DNA of 58,604 nt from DATNPH01 sp036703315 (GCA_036703315.1 DATNPH010000149.1:1-58604), one strand, 5' to 3'. Positions 42,690 to 52,366 are shown, counted from the stretch's first letter. The notes: generated by a model not told the origin, from the sequence alone. Made by a program: numbers and translations.

Positions 42690-42832
42690 AATGGGCGTTG
42701 CTGATCACAAGTATGAAAAGACAACTCAGATCCTCGACTTCTTTGTTGAAACCTTGATTGCTGGGGGATGAATCTGATTCAGAAGTTGGGGGTATGCCGG
42801 AAATCTTACTGTTATTCAGCAACGCCCACCAA
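42690..42832. mobile_element. About 143-bp MITE
   Basis: The ends share atgggcgttgctga (left) and its inverted partner tcagcaacgcccacca (right, about 42815-42830), a terminal inverted repeat of roughly 14 bases. The interior is non-coding. It belongs to a non-autonomous insertion family by structure. Confidence 0.6.
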
Positions 42833-42992
42833 TGAATTGATTCAAGAGACCTCTTGCAAAAATACAAAGAACTCCTCCCCAACCCTCCCCTGATTCCTGG
42901 GGAGGGAGTTCATTTTTCTTGCTTCCCCTGGTAAGGGGAACTGTTGACGTAGCAGGAGTAGTCCGGGGATCAATTGACTTTTACTAGAGACT

Positions 42993-43221
42993 CCATGAGC
43001 TTATAGCTCACAACGAAGGACGAAAATCCCTCTCTCTCGACCCCTGACTCCTATTTTCAAGCTAGGCACCATGGGCGATTGCCTACAACAAAGGAATGAA
43101 AATTCCTCTCCCCTTGCTTTTTCAAGACAGGATAGACGCCCATGAACTTCCTACACAACAAAGGATGAAAAGCCTTCTTCCCCTGTTCCCTGTTCCCCGT
43201 TCCCTATTTTCAGATTAGGTC
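42993..43221. repeat. Three diverged tandem repeats of 71-82 bases
   Basis: Units begin with ccatg at 42993, 43069 and 43140. Each then has caac-aaagga-tgaaaa-tcc-tc (43011, 43086, 43156) and ends with a ttttca-g-tagg word. Each unit can form a small hairpin, clearest in aggaatgaaaattcct of the second. No coding frame is seen. This fills much of the 857-base gap 42664-43520. Confidence 0.55.
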
Positions 43222-43224
43222 TAA

Positions 43225-43347
43225 GGCTTCAGTAGGGACAACGTAGTCAAAATAACTGGAGCGAGTGGTTCTCACTCAGCCTTCTGTATTGCGCAAGAAG
43301 GTGAAGTTCATAAACTTTACGACTTTGTGCAAACAGTAAAGAATTGA
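43225..43347 (+). pseudogene. Degenerate SDR-like remnant
   Basis: A 40-codon open stretch without a start codon reads RDNVVKITGASGSHSAFCIA then QEGEVHK. This resembles a decayed short-chain dehydrogenase N-terminus (DKVVxITGAS...AQEG). It is similar in kind to the fragment at 29170. Support is limited to this short resemblance. Confidence 0.35.
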
Positions 43348-43520
43348 TAAAAATTGAGCCGTTCAGCTGTTCCAAGCTTATGAATTGCAAGCGTGGAGTG
43401 TCTCTCTTCGCTTAGAATGCTACACGGGGGTAGGTCAAACCTCTCGCTTGGTTGTTTGACTGTACTAAAGCTTTAATTGAAAAGCACTCCCACCTTACTG
43501 TATCGCTTACAAATTCGGTC

Positions 43521-44060
43521 ATGGATTTATCACGCATTCCTGCTCAACCCAAACCTGGTCTGATCAACGTTTTAATTGAAATTCCGGCGGGTAGCAAAAA
43601 TAAGTACGAGTTTGACAAAGACCTGCAAGCCTTCGCACTTGACCGAGTGCTCTATTCTTCTGTGCAGTATCCTTACGATTACGGTTTTGTGCCTAACACG
43701 CTGGCAGATGATGGTGATCCGCTCGATGGTATGGTATTGATCGATCAGCCGACTTTTCCAGGATGCGTTATTGCAGCACGACCAATTGGCATGCTAGAGA
43801 TGATTGATGGAGGCGATCGCGACGAAAAAATTCTTTGTGTTCCCGATAAAGACCCGCGCTATGCTCAGGTAAAGTCTCTAGAAGATGTTGCCCCACATCG
43901 ATTAGACGAAATTGCCGAATTTTTCAAGACTTACAAAAATTTAGAAAAAAAAGTCACAGAAATTTTAGGTTGGAAAAATGTTGAGCAGGTAAGACCACTG
44001 GTAGAAAAGTGCATTGAAGCCGGTAAAAAGCCAGGCAGGGATTTTGAGGCTGAAACCTAA
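43521..44060 (+). CDS. ppa: Inorganic pyrophosphatase
   Basis: A soluble family I enzyme that hydrolyses pyrophosphate and pulls biosynthetic reactions forward. The 179 residues match cyanobacterial PPases. Key motifs are EIPAGSKNKYEFDKD, SSVQYPYDYGFVP, the metal-binding signature DDGDPLDGMVL, and CVPDKDPRY. ATG 43521 (MDLSRIPAQPKPG) is the standard cyanobacterial start; the frame continues upstream, but that part is not conserved-looking. Confidence 0.95.
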   Translation: MDLSRIPAQPKPGLINVLIEIPAGSKNKYEFDKDLQAFALDRVLYSSVQYPYDYGFVPNTLADDGDPLDGMVLIDQPTFPGCVIAARPIGMLEMIDGGDRDEKILCVPDKDPRYAQVKSLEDVAPHRLDEIAEFFKTYKNLEKKVTEILGWKNVEQVRPLVEKCIEAGKKPGRDFEAET

Positions 44061-44588
44061 ACCTTGCTACTTCGTCAGGGACGCCAGCAACATCCCTCAT
44101 CGGCGGCTAAAAGCTGAGTGTTTGCGAGAAAATAGTGTTACACGAGTATTGCTACCTTACTGCTGATATACTAGGCTCCGCAAACACTTGAGCGATGAAC
44201 TCAATTTAGGCAAACCCAAAGAGCCGCTTAGTCTAGCCAGCCTGTGGAACTTTTTACGCTTTTGCAATGCCTATTTTTACTCATCCTGATGCGTATGTGA
44301 CATAACTCACAAGTTCAGTTATTTCAACAACGCTAAAATGAACTGACTTGACAAAAAGTTCCTGATTGGATCCGGGGTGCTCGAAAGTTAAACGTAGGGG
44401 AAACTACGAAACCACTGTTTGTTTTTTTACCTGAACTCCCTACGGGCTCTCTTCTAAATTTTCAGCATCCTGTAGGATTGCTAGAAATTTATGGTTATTT
44501 ATTCACCATTTTTCATTTTATCTGAGTATCATTTAGTGAAATCCTGTCAATGTAAAGAGTTGTTAATCAAGGCAAACTGGACTGAAAA
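44061..44588. other. Gap with inverted repeat and CRP-like site
   Basis: No gene in 528 bases. An inverted repeat agtgtttgcg (44117-44126) / cgcaaacact (44179-44188) may be the ppa terminator or a repeat element. A CRP-like palindrome is annotated separately. The sequence near 44390 (acgtaggggaaactacga) forms another small dyad. Confidence 0.45.
44296..44311. promoter_or_regulatory. CRP-like palindrome TGTGA-N6-TCACA
   Basis: The sequence tgtgacataactcaca is a perfect match to the CRP-family core TGTGA-N6-TCACA. Cyanobacterial SYCRP1 uses this type of site. It lies 277 bases upstream of the metallo-beta-lactamase-fold gene, so control of that gene is possible but not shown. Confidence 0.4.
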
Positions 44589-45497
44589 ATGCCAGAGCTT
44601 GCTCCGGCAGAACAAAACCTACGCACATTCAAAAATAGAGCCGACATGGTAACTGGCCCTACCACTAATTTTGTTGTCAAATTTTGGGGCGTTCGAGATC
44701 AAATTCCGGCACCTGGAAAAGAGACCATTCGCTATGGTGGCAACACCTCCTGTGTAGAGATGCGCGTCGGCGAGAAATGCTTGATTTTTGACGGGGGTAG
44801 TGGTTTGCGAGTGCTGGGTAATAGTTTGCTCACGCAGATGCCAGTGAAAGCCTACATCTTCTTTACCGATTGCCATTGGGACAGTATCCAAGGGTTTCCC
44901 TTTTTTATACCCGCCCTTCTTCCAGGCAATTCTTTTCATATTTATGGTGCGAAGGCGTCTAATGGGGCGTCGATGGAACAACGCCTCAGTTGCCAGATGT
45001 GCGATCCGAATTTTCCAGTTCCCCTTCAGGTCATGCGATCAGAACTAAAGTTCTATGACCTAGCTCCGGGCAAGATAATATCACTAGATGACGTGACAGT
45101 TGAGACGGTTTCTCTAAACTACGCACACCGCTCAATGGGCTATCGAGTAACTTGGGAAGGTCACTCTGCTGTTTACGCGACAGCTCGCTCACACTATTCC
45201 AATCACCTTGATCAAAATCTGCTGCACTTGGCGCGTCAAGCTGATTTGCTAATCTTAGATGCTCCCAGTTCCATTTCCGCTGAGGAAATTTATAAGTGTG
45301 ACGCACTCAGATGGCAAGATGACCTCTGGCAGACTGGCATTGCAACTGCTAAGGCAGCGGGTGTTAAGCGGATTGTCATGTCTCGCTATAACCCCGATTA
45401 TAGTGATGACTTTCTCGACAAGGTGGAACAGCAAGTCCAGTCAGTCTTCCCCAACCACTTACTAGCTCGTGAGGGCATGACTTTGCCAGTGTTTTAA
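44589..45497 (+). CDS. Metallo-beta-lactamase-fold protein lacking metal ligands
   Basis: A 302-residue MBL-fold protein. The family core is clear (KFWGVRDQIPAPGKETIRYGG, then NTSCVEMRV and FDGGSGLRVLG). At the metal site, where relatives have HxHxDH, this protein reads D94-C-H96-W-D98-S99, losing two His. Later His ligands also look replaced: ARSHY where relatives have a DTEH-type word, and SRYNPDYSDDF where relatives have HHDPDH. It is probably a pseudoenzyme, with a binding or regulatory role, derived from a phosphodiesterase-like ancestor. No frameshift or stop is present. The start is ATG 44589. Confidence 0.75.
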   Translation: MPELAPAEQNLRTFKNRADMVTGPTTNFVVKFWGVRDQIPAPGKETIRYGGNTSCVEMRVGEKCLIFDGGSGLRVLGNSLLTQMPVKAYIFFTDCHWDSIQGFPFFIPALLPGNSFHIYGAKASNGASMEQRLSCQMCDPNFPVPLQVMRSELKFYDLAPGKIISLDDVTVETVSLNYAHRSMGYRVTWEGHSAVYATARSHYSNHLDQNLLHLARQADLLILDAPSSISAEEIYKCDALRWQDDLWQTGIATAKAAGVKRIVMSRYNPDYSDDFLDKVEQQVQSVFPNHLLAREGMTLPVF

Positions 45498-45790
45498 GCC
45501 CTCACGCCTACAGTTGTTTTCGTCGTAAAACAATTACTACGTCGGCTTGATTGCAATCCCCGAAATTTATTTATAAAGTCTTATTTTTAAGTTTTAAGGC
45601 GTGTTATGTCGCGGGACGTAGTCCGGCTGGGACGTCTTCTCCCAGCTTAACTAGCGCCCGTGAAGGCGTTACTTTCTGAAACAATTCCTATTCTCCCTTC
45701 AGAATGTTGAGATTCTGCAATCTCCTGCTACTCTATCGGGAGAAGGCATTTTGCCATGGTTTGCGTTGGATTTAAAAATAATGATCTCGC

Positions 45791-46615
45791 ATGACTGAGC
45801 ATGATTTTGTCGTTGCGGCCCAGTACCTCAGTGAACACCTTAATGACCCAGAAGTTGTGATTGTGGATTGTCGCTTTTCTCTAGCCAATCCAGAACTGGG
45901 GTATCAACAGTATCAAATTAGTCACATTCCAGGTGCTCACTATCTAGATTTAAACAAAGACCTTTCGGCACCAGTAGGGCGTCATGGTGGGCGTCATCCG
46001 TTGCCTGATACTCATGAGTTAGCCAAGAAATTAGCAGCGATTGGAGTTAATTTCCAACAAACCCAAGTCGTTGTCTACGATGACTCCCGCTTGGCTTTTG
46101 CTGCACGTCTGTGGTGGCTATTACGCTACTTGGGTCATGACAAGGTAGCCTTACTTAATGGTGGTTGGACGACCTGGCACTCTCAAGGGTATCCTGTTAC
46201 AGATGCACTGCCGACCGATACGTCAGGAACCTTTGTGCCCCAGTTACGCGATCGCCTCGTAGTCGATATTGAGGCGGTAAAAGCCAGAAAAGACCTTCCT
46301 GGCGTGGTTCTGGTCGATTCACGAGAAAGCGATCGCTATTTAGGGAAACGAGAACCAATTGACCCAATCGCTGGTCATATTCCGGGTGCCGTCAATTACC
46401 CCTGGCAAGACGTTACTACCACCCAAGGCTATCTACGCTCACAACTTGAGCAAAAACAACACTGGCAGGATGTCGAGGAAGGGACAGAGGTGATAGTCTA
46501 CTGTGGCTCTGGTGTCACCGCCTGCGTCAATCTCTTCTCCCTAGAATTGGCAGGGATTCCCACTGGCAAGCTCTATGCTGGCAGTTGGAGTGACTGGTGT
46601 TCTTATTTGCAATAA
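45791..46615 (+). CDS. Thiosulfate/3-mercaptopyruvate sulfurtransferase
   Basis: A 274-residue two-domain rhodanese. The inactive N-terminal domain has VIVDCRF and HIPGAHYLDLNKDLS. The catalytic C-terminal domain has LVDSRES, AGHIPGAVNYPW and the active loop with Cys238 in YCGSGVTAC. CGSGVT(A) is the type found in mercaptopyruvate sulfurtransferases, whereas thiosulfate enzymes have CRKGVT, so the former is more likely. Cytoplasmic: no signal peptide. The start is ATG 45791. The gap before it (45498-45790) holds only GC-rich repeat-like words. Confidence 0.87.
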   Translation: MTEHDFVVAAQYLSEHLNDPEVVIVDCRFSLANPELGYQQYQISHIPGAHYLDLNKDLSAPVGRHGGRHPLPDTHELAKKLAAIGVNFQQTQVVVYDDSRLAFAARLWWLLRYLGHDKVALLNGGWTTWHSQGYPVTDALPTDTSGTFVPQLRDRLVVDIEAVKARKDLPGVVLVDSRESDRYLGKREPIDPIAGHIPGAVNYPWQDVTTTQGYLRSQLEQKQHWQDVEEGTEVIVYCGSGVTACVNLFSLELAGIPTGKLYAGSWSDWCSYLQ

Positions 46616-46640
46616 AGTAAAGCCCCTCCCTGGTGGAGCT

Positions 46641-46731
46641 GTAATTAGTGTTCAAGCAGAACGACAGAATTGAATGTAGAGTTGATAAAGTACATCCAAG
46701 GCAGACTTTCTGGAGTTCTGCTCGTAATTAC
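46641..46731. repeat. Imperfect inverted repeat
   Basis: Left gtaattag with gcagaac (46641-46662) faces right gttctgc with gtaattac (46715-46731). The arms are similar but spaced differently, giving an element of about 90 bases. It may be a decayed MITE. The rest of 46616-46948 shows nothing else. Confidence 0.45.
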
Positions 46732-46948
46732 ACCTATGCTCAAGTTAGAAGAAAGTTCAATAGCGCAGCGGACGCAGTAGCGTCCTTTCTCTTAAACGTG
46801 ATTCAAGTGCAGGAGTTGAGAAAATGAAGAATGAGGAGAAAATATCTGAAATTATGCTTAAAAAGTAAGCCTTATCCAATTATTACATAGAGATTGCTAA
46901 AATAAGAGATTCAATTAAATTCTTTAGAAGTATTAGGTCTTAGTTTAT

Positions 46949-47467
46949 ATGGCATTCCAAATGAACCGTCTGTCTATTTTTGTAGACGGTAACAATATGT
47001 TCTACGCTCAACAAAAAAATGGTTGGTTTTTTGATCCAAGAAGGGTTTTAGATTACTTTAAAACTGAGCCAAACACAACACTAGTCAACGCTTTTTGGTA
47101 CACCGGCTTAAAAGATCCTCAGGATCAACGCGGTTTTCGAGATGCCCTAATCAGCCTTGGTTACACTGTCCGGACAAAAATTCTTAAAGAATATTACGAC
47201 GATAATTCGGGTCGCTATTCTCAAAAAGCTAATTTAGATATAGAAATTGTTGTTGATATGTTTAACACAGTAGACCAGTATGATCGAGTAATTCTTTTTA
47301 GTGGTGATGGAGATTTTGAACGGGCAATTGAATTATTACGTTCAAAGAACACACATATTACAGTGGTGTCTACAGAAGGGATGATTGCAAGAGAATTAAG
47401 AAATGCCACTGATCGTTACATAGATTTAAATGATATCCGTGACCAGATCGAAAAAATTGAGTATTAA
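46949..47467 (+). CDS. LabA-like NYN domain protein
   Basis: A 172-residue NYN/PIN-like protein of the LabA/DUF88 family. The acidic site is visible as Asp in FVDGNNMFY, DIEIVVDMFN and FSGDGDFERAI. NYN domains are RNases or nucleic-acid-binding relatives. LabA in Synechococcus takes part in KaiC-dependent circadian output, but this protein is a family member and not proven to be that orthologue. The length fits a single domain. The start is ATG 46949. It lies 60 bases upstream of leuA on the same strand. Confidence 0.85.
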   Translation: MAFQMNRLSIFVDGNNMFYAQQKNGWFFDPRRVLDYFKTEPNTTLVNAFWYTGLKDPQDQRGFRDALISLGYTVRTKILKEYYDDNSGRYSQKANLDIEIVVDMFNTVDQYDRVILFSGDGDFERAIELLRSKNTHITVVSTEGMIARELRNATDRYIDLNDIRDQIEKIEY

Positions 47468-47527
47468 TTTAATTAGATCAAAAAATATTCGCTATCGTTA
47501 TATAGATTGAGGACGAGCAATTCTCTA

Positions 47528-49234
47528 ATGTCGGCAAATCAAGCTATGAACAAGGAATCACAACCAGAGCGCATCATTATTTTCGACACCACACTCAGGG
47601 ATGGAGAGCAATCTCCAGGAGCAACGCTAAATGTGGATGAGAAGCTGACCATTGCTCGCCAACTAGCGCGACTGGGAGTTGATGTTATTGAAGCAGGTTT
47701 CCCTTACGCCAGTCCGGGCGACTTTGAGGCGGTGCAAAAAATTGCTCAGTTAGTAGGCACTGAGTCGGGACCAACAATTTGTGGTCTGGCAAGGGCAACT
47801 CAGGCAGATATTCAAGCTGCCGCCAACGCCCTTAAACCAGCAGCTAAACCACGAATTCATACTTTTATTGCAACATCAGATATTCATCTTAAGTACAAGC
47901 TCAAGAAGTCGAGAAAGGAAGTCTTGGCGATCACTCAAGAAATGGTCGCTTATGCTAAATCCTTTGTAGACGATGTGGAATTCTCGCCCGAAGATGCGGG
48001 ACGCTCTGATCCAGAGTTTCTCTACGAAGTTCTAGAACGAGCGATCGCAGCCGGTGCGAAAACTGTCAATATTCCTGATACCGTTGGATACACGACGCCT
48101 AGCGAATTTGGTGCTTTAATTGGCGGCATCAAGGAAAATGTCCCCAATATTAACCAGGCAATTATATCTGTCCACGGTCATGATGATTTGGGCTTAGCTG
48201 TGGCGAACTTCCTGGAAGCCGTGAAGAATGGAGCACGGCAGCTGGAATGCACAATCAACGGTATCGGGGAACGAGCAGGAAATGCCGCGCTAGAAGAACT
48301 AGTGATGGCACTGCACGTCCGGCGGCAGTATTTCAACCCCTTCTTGGGACGCCCTGTTGAGTCAGAGGAACCGCTGACAAATATCGACACACGCCAGATT
48401 TATAAGACTTCCCGCTTGGTTTCCAACCTCACCGGGATGCTGGTGCAGCCAAATAAAGCAATTGTTGGGGCGAACGCTTTTGCTCACGAGTCGGGCATTC
48501 ACCAGGATGGCGTCCTCAAGAATAAGCTGACTTACGAAATCATGGATGCCCAGTCCATTGGTTTAACAGAAAATCAGATTGTGCTGGGTAAACTTTCAGG
48601 TCGTAATGCCTTCCGCAGTCGCCTCAAAGAGTTGGGGTTTGAGTTGTCGGAAACCGAGTTAAACAGAGCATTTCTCCGCTTCAAAGACGTGGCGGATAAG
48701 AAAAAAGAGATTACGGATTGGGATTTGGAAGCGATCGCCAAAGATGAAATCCAACAAGCGCCAGAACTGTTCCACTTAGAGTTGGTACAGGTTTCCTGTG
48801 GCGATCGCGCCCGTCCTACAGCAACCGTCACCCTACGGACGCCTGAAGGGGAAGAACTAATCGACGCAGCAATTGGTACAGGCCCAGTGGATGCGGTTTA
48901 CAAAGCAATCAACCGCGTGGTGAATGTACCTAACCAGTTGATTGAGTTTTCTGTTCAGTCAGTTACAGCGGGAATTGACGCTATAGGGGAAGTAACCATC
49001 CGGTTGCGGCACAACGAGCGAGTCTACTCCGGTCATGCTGCCAACACCGATATTATCGTCGCCTCCGCTCAGGCTTATGTGAATGCTCTCAACCGCCTTT
49101 ATGGGTCATTACACGGTGACCCGATCCGTGAAGCCAAGTTATACTCCCAGGAAACGGACACAGTAGGTGGCAGTTCTGGTAATGAATCTGGCATAACAGA
49201 TGAATCTATCGTCGTTCAGGTTTCAAAGGAATAA
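47528..49234 (+). CDS. leuA: 2-isopropylmalate synthase
   Basis: It condenses acetyl-CoA with 2-oxoisovalerate, the first committed step of leucine synthesis. The N-terminal TIM barrel has DTTLRDGEQSPGATL and SVHGHDDLGLAVAN with the metal His pair. The linker FAHESGIHQDG follows, and the C-terminal regulatory domain (leucine feedback) is present (ATVTLRTPEGEELIDAAIGTGP). The 568 residues are slightly longer than typical bacterial LeuA, as in other cyanobacteria. ATG 47528 is chosen. A TTG at 47507 overlaps the GAGGA ribosome site, and ATG 47546 is also possible. Confidence 0.94.
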   Translation: MSANQAMNKESQPERIIIFDTTLRDGEQSPGATLNVDEKLTIARQLARLGVDVIEAGFPYASPGDFEAVQKIAQLVGTESGPTICGLARATQADIQAAANALKPAAKPRIHTFIATSDIHLKYKLKKSRKEVLAITQEMVAYAKSFVDDVEFSPEDAGRSDPEFLYEVLERAIAAGAKTVNIPDTVGYTTPSEFGALIGGIKENVPNINQAIISVHGHDDLGLAVANFLEAVKNGARQLECTINGIGERAGNAALEELVMALHVRRQYFNPFLGRPVESEEPLTNIDTRQIYKTSRLVSNLTGMLVQPNKAIVGANAFAHESGIHQDGVLKNKLTYEIMDAQSIGLTENQIVLGKLSGRNAFRSRLKELGFELSETELNRAFLRFKDVADKKKEITDWDLEAIAKDEIQQAPELFHLELVQVSCGDRARPTATVTLRTPEGEELIDAAIGTGPVDAVYKAINRVVNVPNQLIEFSVQSVTAGIDAIGEVTIRLRHNERVYSGHAANTDIIVASAQAYVNALNRLYGSLHGDPIREAKLYSQETDTVGGSSGNESGITDESIVVQVSKE

Positions 49235-49244
49235 GCCTGACCCT

Positions 49245-51455
49245 ATGCCACGTTCCCGATCGCGGGTAGAAGTTCGCCAAAAATTCCTAATTAATGCGAG
49301 CTTACTCGCTTTGCTTGCGTTGATTATAGTAATTGTCACCTCGCTATATATCTCTAGTGAGCGTAACCTTCATTGGTGGATTGACTGGTATTACCCAACA
49401 ATCCAGATTGCAAACGCGCTTCGTAGCGCACCGTCAAAGGCGATCGAGCTGATTGGAAGCTCTCTTCTCCAAGAACGTAATAGACTCTACGTGCTACCGT
49501 TGGTTCCCTTTATTTGGGTCTTCGGCAGTTCCCGCCTAGTTTACGAAATAAGTTTAGCCCTAGTCTATTTGCTGCCGTGGGCACTGGGGATGGGAGCGAT
49601 CGCCACTCAGCTGATTCGGACGCATTCACGAACGGTTTTTTGGTCAACGGCACTGTTAACCGTCCTGATACCTGTCAGTTGGGTGCCCACTTTTATGGGT
49701 ATTCCTGACACAGGTGGTGCGGCACTGATGGCGATCGCCGCTTTTGTTTACTTGCAGGATGTCAGACTCAAACAGTGGTGGCGAGTTCCTCTAATTGGAT
49801 TGTTGATTGGACTTGCGATTCTATTGCGCCGTCATTTCATCTACGGTGGCTTAGCCTTCATAGGGGCACTTAGTTTGCAATCGTTATTTTTTTTCTCTAC
49901 CGAGGTGCAAAAAAAGCCACAACTGGCTTTGCGGAATTTGCTATTGGTTGGAGTGCAGATTGGTCTAATCGCTGCCACCATACTTGTCACACTCCTGACT
50001 ATTGCACCCGTGTTTACCTACGGTGCGCTGACAATTGATTACAAGAGTCTCTACACCTCTTGGACATTACCCTTGGGCGATACCTTCAACTTATACGCCT
50101 ACTACTATGGCTGGGCAACCTGGCTGATCGTGCTGATTGGTTTCTCTGCAAGCGTTCTGACCCATTCCCTACCTTTGTCTGCTGTCAACTTTCTGGGGCT
50201 GTGGGGTATCTTGTCGCTGGTTATCTGGCTGGTTCAACTGCGTTATGGAAATGTCTTTTATTCTTTACACCTAACACCTCTAGTCATCCTCGGATTAGTA
50301 GCCTTTATCTGGACAGCCTGGAGCCGGCTGAGGGGACATGTTCGCACGATAATGCTAGGTGTAGTCACCTGTTATCTAGTGAGCAATCTAGTCATTGGAC
50401 TAACCCCAATAGGGCAGTTTGACAGTGTTTTTCGTCCCCTGTTTGCCCTGAGCATGCCGCCCTTAGTTCGTACAGACTACGATGAAGTCATCCGACTACT
50501 GAACTATCTACGTCAACTTGCTCCTAATGAAGAGCCGATCTTCGTAGTAGGGAATCAACGCCTTCAGCTGGATTCAAGTTTGATCAGAGCATCCGAACTG
50601 CTGCTCTATGGACGAGAGCGCCTAATCTTGAACGTTCTGCAAGTGCCAAAAGTAGACTCTCGTGATGAATACCCCATTGAGACATTGCTACAGGCGCAGT
50701 ATGTGGTTGTTCCTAGCTTTTTACCTGATTATCCGGGTGTTCCTACGAAGGTTCCGGCTGTTGGGGAATGGGTGCCGAATAAAGAAATTGATGTTGTTAA
50801 GGTTGTATTTGATGCCTTTACTCAAAATTGGGAATTTGCCCAAGACTTCAAGCCCCTGCCTGTACAGTTCAAGTTCTCAGAAAATGCGACTGTCAGGATT
50901 TACCAGCGGACTCGTCCAACTTCTGTAGCAACAGCGATTCGGACACTCTACGCCATGCAGCAGCAAATTGGTAAATCGCCGGGAAGTCAGCAGGAGTGGG
51001 TTCTATTCAATCATCCGTGGAACAACTACTCAATTGCTAGAAGCCAAAACAATACCTATCAGCTCATCAGTTTTGATATCCCTCATGAACCCCTTAGCCC
51101 AGCCTTACCACAAAAATCAGCCCAGCAAAAGGCAGCGCGTACAAAAGGACAAGGAACATCCTTCCTCTATCTGGGAGTAGTGCCAAAAGCCGTCGAAGTC
51201 ACTGGTGCAATGACTTACCTGGACAAAGCCTGTGATAACTCATCTCTACAGTTGACGATGCTTAACAAGGAAGGTCAGATAGTTAGCTCTCTAACAACTA
51301 AATACTCTCGCCAACAGTCAGCCAGCTTTAAGTTATCACTCACGGCTGAAAATCCCGCTTATCTATTGCTTGATATATTAACCTACGATAAAAAAGATTT
51401 AGCTAAGCTTTGTACACTACAAATTGATTCACTTGCCGTATCGCCTCAAAAATAA
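49245..51455 (+). CDS. Polytopic membrane protein, glycosyltransferase-like
   Basis: A 736-residue protein. About ten hydrophobic helices occupy residues 14-385 (for example LLALLALIIVIVTSLYI, LALVYLLPWALGMGAIATQL, LLLVGVQIGLIAATILVTLL). A soluble C-terminal region of about 350 residues follows. The architecture and early charged loop WWIDWYYPTIQIA recall GT-C/ArnT-like proteins, but no catalytic motif was verified. Family membership is therefore tentative. ATG 49245 is used because AAGGA lies 11 bases upstream; the frame reaches back into leuA, where the overlap is unlikely. It lies 10 bases after leuA. Confidence 0.65.
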   Translation: MPRSRSRVEVRQKFLINASLLALLALIIVIVTSLYISSERNLHWWIDWYYPTIQIANALRSAPSKAIELIGSSLLQERNRLYVLPLVPFIWVFGSSRLVYEISLALVYLLPWALGMGAIATQLIRTHSRTVFWSTALLTVLIPVSWVPTFMGIPDTGGAALMAIAAFVYLQDVRLKQWWRVPLIGLLIGLAILLRRHFIYGGLAFIGALSLQSLFFFSTEVQKKPQLALRNLLLVGVQIGLIAATILVTLLTIAPVFTYGALTIDYKSLYTSWTLPLGDTFNLYAYYYGWATWLIVLIGFSASVLTHSLPLSAVNFLGLWGILSLVIWLVQLRYGNVFYSLHLTPLVILGLVAFIWTAWSRLRGHVRTIMLGVVTCYLVSNLVIGLTPIGQFDSVFRPLFALSMPPLVRTDYDEVIRLLNYLRQLAPNEEPIFVVGNQRLQLDSSLIRASELLLYGRERLILNVLQVPKVDSRDEYPIETLLQAQYVVVPSFLPDYPGVPTKVPAVGEWVPNKEIDVVKVVFDAFTQNWEFAQDFKPLPVQFKFSENATVRIYQRTRPTSVATAIRTLYAMQQQIGKSPGSQQEWVLFNHPWNNYSIARSQNNTYQLISFDIPHEPLSPALPQKSAQQKAARTKGQGTSFLYLGVVPKAVEVTGAMTYLDKACDNSSLQLTMLNKEGQIVSSLTTKYSRQQSASFKLSLTAENPAYLLLDILTYDKKDLAKLCTLQIDSLAVSPQK

Positions 51456-51565
51456 TGATAAATTATGGAAACTCAAAGCCATTTAAACTGTTATTTAACC
51501 GAAATCAAAGGTTAAATACTACAGTGTTATTTACAGATTTGCTGAAGTAAGCCTAAAACAATAAA

Positions 51566-52366
51566 ATGTCAGACGAAACTTTAGAAAGAGAACGCCTGTT
51601 TCATGATGCTTGGGCTGCCGCTATTGATGTAGATGGCATTCGAGTAGCCGACTATTTTGAAGCCTGTACTGCCCCAGAAAACCGCTTTATCCTACGCCAT
51701 ATGGGAGATATTCGAGGTAAGCTCCTTTTAGATTTAGGCTGTGGTGCGGGTGAGAATAGCGTCTATTTTGCTAAAAACGGGGCACGTTGTGTAGCAAGTG
51801 ACTATTCGCCGGGGATGGTAGAAGTGGCACTTCAGTTGGCAGAACGTTATGGTGTTCAGATTGAAGGGCACACCGCAAATGCTATGGCGCTGGATTTTCC
51901 CGACAACACCTTTGATTTCGTGTATGCCTCAAATTTATTGCACCATATTCCAAATCCCCTAATCGCTTTGAAGGAAATGCATCGAGTTCTCAAACCTGGT
52001 GGAAAAGCGTGTTTTTGGGACCCGTTGAAGCACAATCCAGTAATTAATGTCTATCGGCGCATGGCAACTGAAGTACGAACAGAAGATGAAATGCCGCTAG
52101 ATATTAGTATTGTCAATTATATCGAATCTCTGTTTTCAGAGACAGTTTACGATACATTTTGGATAGCAACGCTTTGGATTTTCTTGCACTTCTATTTAAT
52201 TGAAAAAGCTGATCCCAATAAAGAACGGTACTGGAAGAAAATTATCCTTGAACAGGAAACATTAGCACCAACCTATCAACGATTAGAAAAGTTAGATAGA
52301 TTTTTGAAAAAGATTCCGTTGATGAAGCGATTTGCTTGGAATATCGCCGTGGTGGCGACAAAATAG
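51566..52366 (+). CDS. SAM-dependent methyltransferase
   Basis: A 266-residue class I methyltransferase. Motif I is LLDLGCGAGENS. FVYASNLLHHIPNP and HRVLKPGGKACFWDP are motifs typical of the Methyltransf_11/UbiE group. The substrate is unknown; the last 90 residues have hydrophobic helices (TLWIFLHFYLIE) that suggest lipid or polyketide-like substrates or membrane contact. ATG 51566 starts 110 bases after the membrane protein, so joint transcription is possible. Confidence 0.85.
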   Translation: MSDETLERERLFHDAWAAAIDVDGIRVADYFEACTAPENRFILRHMGDIRGKLLLDLGCGAGENSVYFAKNGARCVASDYSPGMVEVALQLAERYGVQIEGHTANAMALDFPDNTFDFVYASNLLHHIPNPLIALKEMHRVLKPGGKACFWDPLKHNPVINVYRRMATEVRTEDEMPLDISIVNYIESLFSETVYDTFWIATLWIFLHFYLIEKADPNKERYWKKIILEQETLAPTYQRLEKLDRFLKKIPLMKRFAWNIAVVATK

